The translations under genes were made by a program, and so were the position numbers. From positions 1 to 12,478 of the forward strand of contig JANXXV010000552.1 of assembly GCA_025350445.1 (NCBI GenBank): a stretch of DNA of 12,478 nt. Reading direction: 5' to 3'. The number at the start of each line of letters is the position of its first letter. Position 1 is the first letter of the stretch. The notes below the pieces were generated by a model, which saw only the letters and a program-made list of their open reading frames with translations, ran no database searches and had not been told where the DNA came from. This document shows positions 7,917 to 12,478 of the stretch, piece by piece. The stretch comes from Bryobacteraceae bacterium. GTDB lineage: Bacteria; Acidobacteriota; Terriglobia; Bryobacterales; Bryobacteraceae.

Positions 7917-7987
7917 TACCACTCCCTAACGGTCGCGGCTCGGTTAACCGATTGATCCTTCTGAGCCGCGACCGTTAGGAAGCGGTA
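7917..7987. repeat. long palindromic element, 25-base arms with 21-base loop
   Basis: The arms are 7917-7941 and 7963-7987. They are complementary at 23 of 25 positions, with a perfect 17-base core next to the loop (7925-7941 with 7963-7979; core CCTAACGGTCGCGGCTC). The loop holds the palindrome GGTTAACC (7942-7949). On the + strand the two mismatches are C/A and A/C; on the - strand both become G-T wobbles, so a - strand transcript could pair along all 25 positions. It lies beyond the 3' end of the second barrel gene. I have an impression of similar ACGGTCGCGGCTC palindromes in Solibacter-like genomes but could not check this. Candidate identities are a REP/MITE-like element or a structured 3' RNA end. 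Confidence 0.85.
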
Positions 7988-8015
7988 GATGATCAACCGA
8001 GTCCGGAACATTTTG

Positions 8016-8034
8016 AATAACAAACGTTGTTATT
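8016..8034. repeat. small AT-rich inverted repeat
   Basis: AATAACAA (8016-8023) and TTGTTATT (8027-8034) form a perfect 8-base-pair stem with a 3-base loop, followed by TTTTA-like bases on the + strand. The stem is nearly all A/T and would be weak as a terminator. It sits between the long palindrome and the end of the second barrel gene. Confidence 0.4.
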
Positions 8035-8102
8035 TTAGCGCCAATGTTGGGCTGGGGCCCCGCCTTCCAATCCGAGTGCCTGGGCAATTCGCGGACGCTG
8101 CA

Positions 8103-11100
8103 CTAAAACGAGAAGCGTAGTTGCAGGTCGATCCGGCGGTTGTTGGCGGAGCCGCCGCCACCGCCCGGACCGCCAAAACCGCCGCCCGCGATCGAATTCG
8201 ACAGACCAAAATTCGGCGAACTGAGGTCGCCGATCGGCGAACCCGGGTTCACGTGGTTGAAAATGTTGCGGCCCGAGACGGAGAGATTGACCGTATATTT
8301 CTTTCCGCTGCTGCCTCCTCCTTCAAACCCGCCATGTCCACCACCTCCACCGCCCATGCGCATGCCACCCGGTCCGCCGCCGCCCGGGCCGTGGGCGCCA
8401 CCGCGCATCCCGCCGCCTCCGCCGCCATGCCCGCCGTCACCGCCGCCGGACGCGCCTGCCGCGCTAGTGGCTTTCTCACCGAATCCCCATGTGCGTCCGA
8501 CGCGCAGATTCACAGTGAACTGTCCCGGACCGTTGCCATAATTTCTAGGAATAATCGCTGCCCCAGGCGCGGGATTCGTATCGAAGACACCGAAAGCCGT
8601 AGTGATAGGATGCAGCGTCGCCGCCGTCGCAAACGCCGGCCTGTCGGTATATTGCAGGTCGCCATTCAGATCCTGTCCCGTTGTAATGTTGAACGGCGAT
8701 CCGGAACTGGCAATCACAAACGGGCTGAATCGAAGGCCATAGGGTGCGACCAGCGAGCCGCCCAGAACAAACCGATTCCTTACGTCGATGGAAGACCGGC
8801 CATATTCGGAACTGGTGTCGTATTGATTGGCCGGGAACGATCCGGCTCCATCCGTATCGCTCTTGGCGCTGTTGAGCACATAGAACGTGAAAATCGAGAT
8901 CTTGGCATTTACACGGCTATTGAGATTGACGATCATCTGATTCTGATTCAGCCTGCCGTTGCTTTCATACTCGTAAATGCTGGTCAGTGTATTGAGGACG
9001 CCCGGCTGCGTCCTGGTGATCGCCGTGCCCGGCAGCGGGGCGGTGATATTGCGCGACCGCAGCATATGCAGGGCGTGCGAACGCGTATACGTCACCGCGA
9101 GCGTGGTGTTCTTCGGCAACTGGCGCTCTACGCCGATTGCGGTCTGCATGATGTACGGCGCACGCAAATCGTTTTCGAATTTCCTGATGGTCTGGCCCAC
9201 TTTCTGATCGCCCAGAGAGGCAGAGCTAGGGATGAAGGGATAGAAGTCCGGATTGAACACCGTGTATTGCTGTTGCAAGATGCCGTTCTGGCGGATGGTG
9301 TTCAGTGTCAAGCTCTCGGAAATGCGGTCATAGAACATGCCGAATCCGCCGCGAATGACCGTTTTACCAGCCTTGCCGCCCTTGGATCCGGGAGCGTACG
9401 CAAATCCCAGGCGCGGCGCAACGTCGGACCAATCGTGAATGTTGGTCTGTGTTTCATATCGCAATCCCAGACTCAACGTGAAGTTGGGCTTCCAACGCCA
9501 GTCGTCCTGCACGAAAATTCCAAGATCCACCTGATCCACGTTGGCAATCGGGTTACCGCCGGATATGGAAAACTGCGTCGGTCCAAAACCGTAAATCCGC
9601 CGGATGTCCGCGGTGGTTAGCCCTTGTTTGAGCAGCTGCAACGTCTGGCGATAGTTATCGATAGACTGTACCAACCCGGTGCCGATAATCTGATTATTGG
9701 CGTCCAGTATCGCGCCATTCTGGATACCGCCGAACGTATAAGTGCCTCCGAAGTTCTGCGGAGAATTGTTATCGTTCGCAACGGTCCGGACTCTGCCCCC
9801 AAACTTAAAGGCGTGAGTGCCGTGGTTTATGGACAGAATGTCTGTCACCTCGAGATGCCGGGAGCCAGTGAAGGATTTGCCAACTTGCGCTCCACCGCCA
9901 TTGAAGGCGCCTCCCACGGTCAGGCTCGGATCGGAGCTCAACGCCGTCTGATAATTGGCAATGTGAAGATATTGAAACCGGACTTCGTTAATCGCCTCGG
10001 GACTAAGAACAGCCGTCTCGGTTATCTGCACGGTATGTTCCCGCATGCTGGTATCGACGCCGCGGGAAGCCAGAGTCAGATCGCTGATACCGGAGGACTG
10101 GTTGGACGAATCCAGAAAGCCATACCGTCCCACGATCGTGTTACTTGCATTGATCGCATAGTCGATTCTGGGATTGATATTCAGGCGCCGGTGGGGAGTT
10201 AGCACCGCCTGCCGTAAGCTGGTAACGTTCAGATTGCTATCGAGAATCGTCGCGTTGATCGCCGAGTTATCGTCGATCTCACGCCGCTCGATATCCAGGA
10301 AGAAAGAACTTTTCCTGCTCAGCGGCCCGCCAAAATTGCCGCCATACTGCCGCTGCTGAAATGACGGCTTGTTGTCGACGTAAGGATTACGGGAGTTCCA
10401 TACGCCATCACTGAATCCGAACGATGCCGACCCGTGGAACTGGTCCGTACCCGGTTTGGTGAAGATTTCGATGCGCCCAAAGCCCAGCCGGTCGTATTCA
10501 GCGGAGAAGGGATTCGAATTGATGCGGATCTCGCGAATCGAGGACTTAGGCGGAAGCTGCGCACCGGAAAAGCCGTCGATAAAGATCTGCCCTCCGTTGG
10601 GGCCGGCCGAGGGACCAGCCAGCGCTTGCAGATCGGCCGCCAGATCGTCCGGGTCGTCCGACAATGCTTCCAGATCTTCCCCGCGCAACACAAGGGCGCC
10701 GGCATTAGCGCTTGGATCCGTGGAAACCGCGTTCACCTGCTCACCCTTCACGGTGACCTCTTGCTTGGCGAGCGATACCTTGAGTGGGGCGTCCAGCGTG
10801 ACCGGCTTGCCTGGGATAATTTCGACTCCAGGCTTTACAAACGGGGCGAACCCGGTGGTGGTGATGCGGATGGTATAGACGCCGGGAGCAAGACCATTGA
10901 TGGTGTAACCGCCGTTCTCGTTCGTCCCGGCAGTTTTAGGGATGCCCCGTGAATTCACCGCGGAAACAGTAGCGCCGGGAATGATGGCTCCGGTATCGTC
11001 AGTGACGGTGCCTTGAATCGTGCCCACATTTTGCCCCAATGCCAGGCTGGCCATGAGCAGCATACACAACGTCGATAGCGTTCCAAAGTAAGGCTTGCTG

Positions 11101-11111
11101 AATAAATGCAT
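8103..11111 (-). CDS. Oar-like TonB-dependent receptor with carboxypeptidase-regulatory-like and plug domains
   Basis: The product is 1002 residues. ATG at 11111 is chosen over an open GTG at 11129 because AGAAGGA lies 8 bases before it and MHLFSKPYFG begins a normal signal peptide (cleavage near LALGQ, 23-27). Residues 29-112 are a carboxypeptidase-regulatory-like domain (GTIQGTVTDDTGAIIPGATV, NENGGYTINGLAPGVYTI). Residues 135-222 are a plug: ALVLRGEDLEAL, QIFIDGFSGAQLPPKSSIRE, then GRIEIFTKPGTDQFHGS leading into the barrel. The barrel ends in LQLRFSF with a terminal Phe. Two Gly-rich inserts (residues 889-936 and 976-991) lie close to the C-terminus; the first also holds His and Met. It is cotranscribed with the DUF5666-like gene, 33 bases downstream of it. 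Its place is the outer membrane, with a transport or secretion role and an unknown substrate. No classic TonB box was seen. Confidence 0.9.
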   Translation of the reverse strand: MHLFSKPYFGTLSTLCMLLMASLALGQNVGTIQGTVTDDTGAIIPGATVSAVNSRGIPKTAGTNENGGYTINGLAPGVYTIRITTTGFAPFVKPGVEIIPGKPVTLDAPLKVSLAKQEVTVKGEQVNAVSTDPSANAGALVLRGEDLEALSDDPDDLAADLQALAGPSAGPNGGQIFIDGFSGAQLPPKSSIREIRINSNPFSAEYDRLGFGRIEIFTKPGTDQFHGSASFGFSDGVWNSRNPYVDNKPSFQQRQYGGNFGGPLSRKSSFFLDIERREIDDNSAINATILDSNLNVTSLRQAVLTPHRRLNINPRIDYAINASNTIVGRYGFLDSSNQSSGISDLTLASRGVDTSMREHTVQITETAVLSPEAINEVRFQYLHIANYQTALSSDPSLTVGGAFNGGGAQVGKSFTGSRHLEVTDILSINHGTHAFKFGGRVRTVANDNNSPQNFGGTYTFGGIQNGAILDANNQIIGTGLVQSIDNYRQTLQLLKQGLTTADIRRIYGFGPTQFSISGGNPIANVDQVDLGIFVQDDWRWKPNFTLSLGLRYETQTNIHDWSDVAPRLGFAYAPGSKGGKAGKTVIRGGFGMFYDRISESLTLNTIRQNGILQQQYTVFNPDFYPFIPSSASLGDQKVGQTIRKFENDLRAPYIMQTAIGVERQLPKNTTLAVTYTRSHALHMLRSRNITAPLPGTAITRTQPGVLNTLTSIYEYESNGRLNQNQMIVNLNSRVNAKISIFTFYVLNSAKSDTDGAGSFPANQYDTSSEYGRSSIDVRNRFVLGGSLVAPYGLRFSPFVIASSGSPFNITTGQDLNGDLQYTDRPAFATAATLHPITTAFGVFDTNPAPGAAIIPRNYGNGPGQFTVNLRVGRTWGFGEKATSAAGASGGGDGGHGGGGGGMRGGAHGPGGGGPGGMRMGGGGGGHGGFEGGGSSGKKYTVNLSVSGRNIFNHVNPGSPIGDLSSPNFGLSNSIAGGGFGGPGGGGGSANNRRIDLQLRFSF
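8139..8186 (-). repeat. short glycine-codon tract near the end of the second barrel gene
   Basis: This tract encodes residues 976-991 (GGGFGGPGGGGGSANN), directly before the last beta strand of the barrel. A flexible insert so near the terminal strand is unusual; it probably lies in the last surface loop. Confidence 0.75.
8304..8447 (-). repeat. Gly/His/Met-rich low-complexity tract in the second barrel gene
   Basis: This tract encodes residues 889-936: glycine runs broken by His (for example GGHGGGGGG, GGAHGPGG) and by Met-Arg-Met. It sits between two barrel strands (TVNLRVGRTWGFG before and KKYTVNLSVSG after), so it is expected in a loop or turn. His and Met in such a setting could bind metal, but that is inference. 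Confidence 0.8.
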
Positions 11112-11119
11112 TCGTAGAT

Positions 11120-11126
11120 TCCTTCT
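11120..11126 (-). promoter_or_regulatory. ribosome binding site that decides the second barrel start
   Basis: The - strand reads AGAAGGA followed by 8 bases and ATG (11111). The longer GTG frame at 11129 would place this Shine-Dalgarno sequence inside the coding region and has none of its own. Confidence 0.75.
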
Positions 11127-11144
11127 CACAATTTGTCGCTTCGT

Positions 11145-12389
11145 TTAGGGAACGATATTGATATCGAAATTCCAGGCGGCACTCATCTGGCGGTTCGCTT
11201 GCCCGGCAGGAGCGGTAAGCAGCGGCTCTACCCCGGCTAGAAGAGTGATGGCAGTTACGCGGCCCGGATCGGGCCCCACCGAACTGGCCACAATGATGGC
11301 GTCGCCCGGCTTGAGCTCAGATATGCTGAATACCGCCATCCGCTCCACCATTTGCGAAAAATCGCCGCCGTGGCCAACCCAACCGCCGCCGGGCGCCATT
11401 CCCATACCTGCATGGCCGCCCGGGCCACCAGACCCGCCTTGAGGCATACGGGAGTGTTCACCGGCAGCCCCAGCGGGCGGTCCGCCGTGCGGCTCATCTG
11501 GTCCCCGTGGACCATGCTCTGCTCCGGACGCACCTCCCGGTGCAGCCAAGGTATGGCCACCCTGTGCCATGCGGGTCAACATAAATCCCATTTCCTGCGG
11601 CACCCGCTTCAACGTGGAATCGGCATTCACCTTCACGATCACCGGCTTCTTGGTTTGCAGATTGTTGATCTTGATCTCACCGGAAGCTGCGTCAACCGCG
11701 GTCACGGTTCCGGCAATGTTATGGAAAGACCCTGAAACAACCATCTCCGGCCTGATGCGGGTTCCGTCCTCGTTCTTCTCTCCGAGGACGCGCATTTGAT
11801 CCCCCGCCTTCAATTCGGCGAATATACCGGGTTTCGCATCCGAGAAGCGGATTGAATCCGGCGAATACCGGCGGTATTGCGCCTTATCGGAGGATTCGAC
11901 GACCACCGCCTTGATTTCCCCGCGGACACGCGCACTCAATGTAACTTCCTTTGAATCGAGATTGACGGCCGTGATGGTTCCCGACACGCCGCGCCGCTGC
12001 CACTCCATCTTCTCGACTTCCTGTTTCTTGGCAAGATCCGCCTTGCTCATCACCAGCACCGAAACGGCGGGTCCCGGCTTCTGGTCGTCGCCAACGCGGC
12101 TTCGGGTCCGTACGCGATCCCCGGCTCCGACGTCCTTCAATTCAATCTTGGTGACCTTTGTCACATCCGTTTCACCCGGCGGTATTCGCTGGAAGACAGT
12201 CTTTGGGTCAAGCAGTACGGTGACAGGAGTGCCTGCGTCGGTCTTTATCGTTAGCGAAGCTCCATCGATCGCGGTTACTTCTCCGATCACGCGTACCGAT
12301 TTTGCCGGAGCATCCTGCGCAAACGCGACGCTGACGGCCAACGCCGTGCATAGCGGCACTCGAATCAGTCTTCTCAGCTTCGTTTGCAT
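11145..12389 (-). CDS. secreted triple-repeat DUF5666-like protein with Gly/His-rich insert
   Basis: The product is 414 residues from ATG at 12389, preceded by AAGGGAAGG with a 7-base gap; an open TTG at 12416 has poorer support. MQTKLRRLIRVPLCTALAVS then VAFAQ is a signal peptide with cleavage near residue 24. Three copies of a small beta module follow, each with a GxVTAID-type strand and a later GD(R/Q/A) turn: 33-113 (GEVTAIDGASLTIKT, GAGDRV), 134-219 (GTITAVNLDSKEVTL, KAGDQM) and 225-387 (GTVTAVDAASGEIKI, KPGDAI). These resemble the DUF5666 family by recollection. The third copy is split by a Gly/Pro/His-rich insert at 277-343 with six His. It is the first gene of an operon with the second Oar-like barrel, suggesting a periplasmic or surface partner of it. 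No enzymatic motif is visible and the function is unknown. The 89 bases upstream to the window edge show no clear promoter. Confidence 0.8.
   Translation of the reverse strand: MQTKLRRLIRVPLCTALAVSVAFAQDAPAKSVRVIGEVTAIDGASLTIKTDAGTPVTVLLDPKTVFQRIPPGETDVTKVTKIELKDVGAGDRVRTRSRVGDDQKPGPAVSVLVMSKADLAKKQEVEKMEWQRRGVSGTITAVNLDSKEVTLSARVRGEIKAVVVESSDKAQYRRYSPDSIRFSDAKPGIFAELKAGDQMRVLGEKNEDGTRIRPEMVVSGSFHNIAGTVTAVDAASGEIKINNLQTKKPVIVKVNADSTLKRVPQEMGFMLTRMAQGGHTLAAPGGASGAEHGPRGPDEPHGGPPAGAAGEHSRMPQGGSGGPGGHAGMGMAPGGGWVGHGGDFSQMVERMAVFSISELKPGDAIIVASSVGPDPGRVTAITLLAGVEPLLTAPAGQANRQMSAAWNFDINIVP
11361..11561 (-). repeat. Gly/Pro/His-rich low-complexity insert in the DUF5666-like gene
   Basis: This insert encodes residues 277-343. 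Glycine and proline dominate, with His at 279, 292, 301, 312, 326 and 340 spaced about 9 to 14 residues apart and several Met. It interrupts the third repeat module between its first strands and its SELKPGDAI turn, so it probably loops out of a small barrel-like fold. Confidence 0.8.
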
Positions 12390-12396
12390 ACACACA

Positions 12397-12405
12397 CCTT
12401 CCCTT
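12397..12405 (-). promoter_or_regulatory. ribosome binding site that decides the DUF5666-like start
   Basis: The - strand reads AAGGGAAGG, then 7 bases, then ATG at 12389. This places translation at the residue that opens the signal peptide, not at the upstream TTG. Confidence 0.75.
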
Positions 12406-12478
12406 ACACAATTCAAACGTGGAATACCCTGGATACTCAGCCTCCGAGCGAATCTGCTTCTGAACCGCGAAAGGCTTA

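Larger units (their letters stand above)
7769..8102. other. 334-base convergent intergenic region rich in repeats, no credible gene
   Basis: In order it holds copy 2 of the dispersed repeat (7806-7857), the long palindrome (7917-7987), a small AT-rich inverted repeat (8016-8034), and a GC-rich stretch at 8049-8080. That last stretch shares ordered blocks with the dispersed repeat (GGCCCC, CTTCC, AATC, AGTGC) and may be a decayed third copy. The exact 10-mer GGGCTGGGGC occurs at 7870-7879 and 8049-8058, preceded by CAATG in both places (overlapping in the first, two bases apart in the second), and so brackets the palindrome. Neither flanking gene has a canonical T-tailed terminator here. A 60-codon - strand frame at 7841-8023 runs through the palindrome and looks fortuitous. 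Confidence 0.7.

Noticed and set aside
7841..8023. A 60-codon - strand frame in the convergent gap
   Set aside because: It runs through the long palindrome and part of the dispersed repeat, so its sequence is explained by repeats. No domain or clear ribosome binding site was seen.
8016..8034. Intrinsic terminator for aceB or the second barrel operon
   Set aside because: The stem is almost entirely A/T and lacks a proper T-run, so it is listed only as an inverted repeat.
8140..8541. A proline-rich 133-codon + strand frame
   Set aside because: It is the reverse-complement reading of the glycine-codon tracts in the second barrel gene, which yields proline by base composition alone.
8121..9620. 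A 499-codon + strand frame opposite the second barrel gene
   Set aside because: Its sequence is Arg/Ala-rich without domains, and it mirrors the Gly-rich tracts of the real gene as Ala/Arg/Thr-rich sequence.

Overview
The window reads as a chromosomal stretch from an Acidobacteriota genome, probably of the Bryobacterales/Solibacter type. This is inferred from gene content: a secreted VWA protein of the acidobacterial VWFA-related type, two large Oar-like outer-membrane barrels with N-terminal carboxypeptidase-regulatory-like domains, and a permease tail of a kind I recall from Solibacter-like genomes. I ran no database search. I see no rRNA, tRNA, transposase, integrase or CRISPR array.

Layout, left to right. 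(1) Bases 2-574, + strand: the end of a gene that enters from the left, probably the cytoplasmic universal-stress-like tail of an APC-family permease. (2) Bases 575-683: a short convergent gap with a GC-rich hairpin and copy 1 of a dispersed repeat. (3) Bases 684-6121, - strand: a two-gene operon encoding an Oar-like barrel that appears to lack a plug domain, followed after 2 bases by a secreted VWA protein. (4) Bases 6122-6202: a compact divergent control region. (5) Bases 6203-7768, + strand: malate synthase A (aceB), the one clear metabolic enzyme. (6) Bases 7769-8102: a 334-base convergent gap with no credible gene. It holds copy 2 of the dispersed repeat, a long palindrome with 25-base arms, a small AT-rich inverted repeat and a possible degenerate third copy. 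(7) Bases 8103-12389, - strand: a second two-gene operon, with a secreted triple-repeat DUF5666-like protein upstream of a second Oar-like barrel that keeps its plug.

The two - strand operons share a theme: each pairs one outer-membrane barrel with one secreted partner. Three of the four secreted proteins carry long glycine-rich inserts, and in the second operon both partners have His/Met-containing versions. A working inference is two envelope transport or secretion modules flanking an unrelated glyoxylate-cycle gene. No substrate can be named from sequence.

The observations most worth following up are the palindromic repeat, whose arm mismatches become G-T wobbles only on the - strand; the dispersed repeat placed after both + strand genes; the plug-less barrel coupled to a VWA protein; and the matched Gly/His/Met-rich inserts of the second operon. 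Three starts were moved inward from longer open frames, on the basis of signal peptides and, in two cases, clear Shine-Dalgarno sequences.
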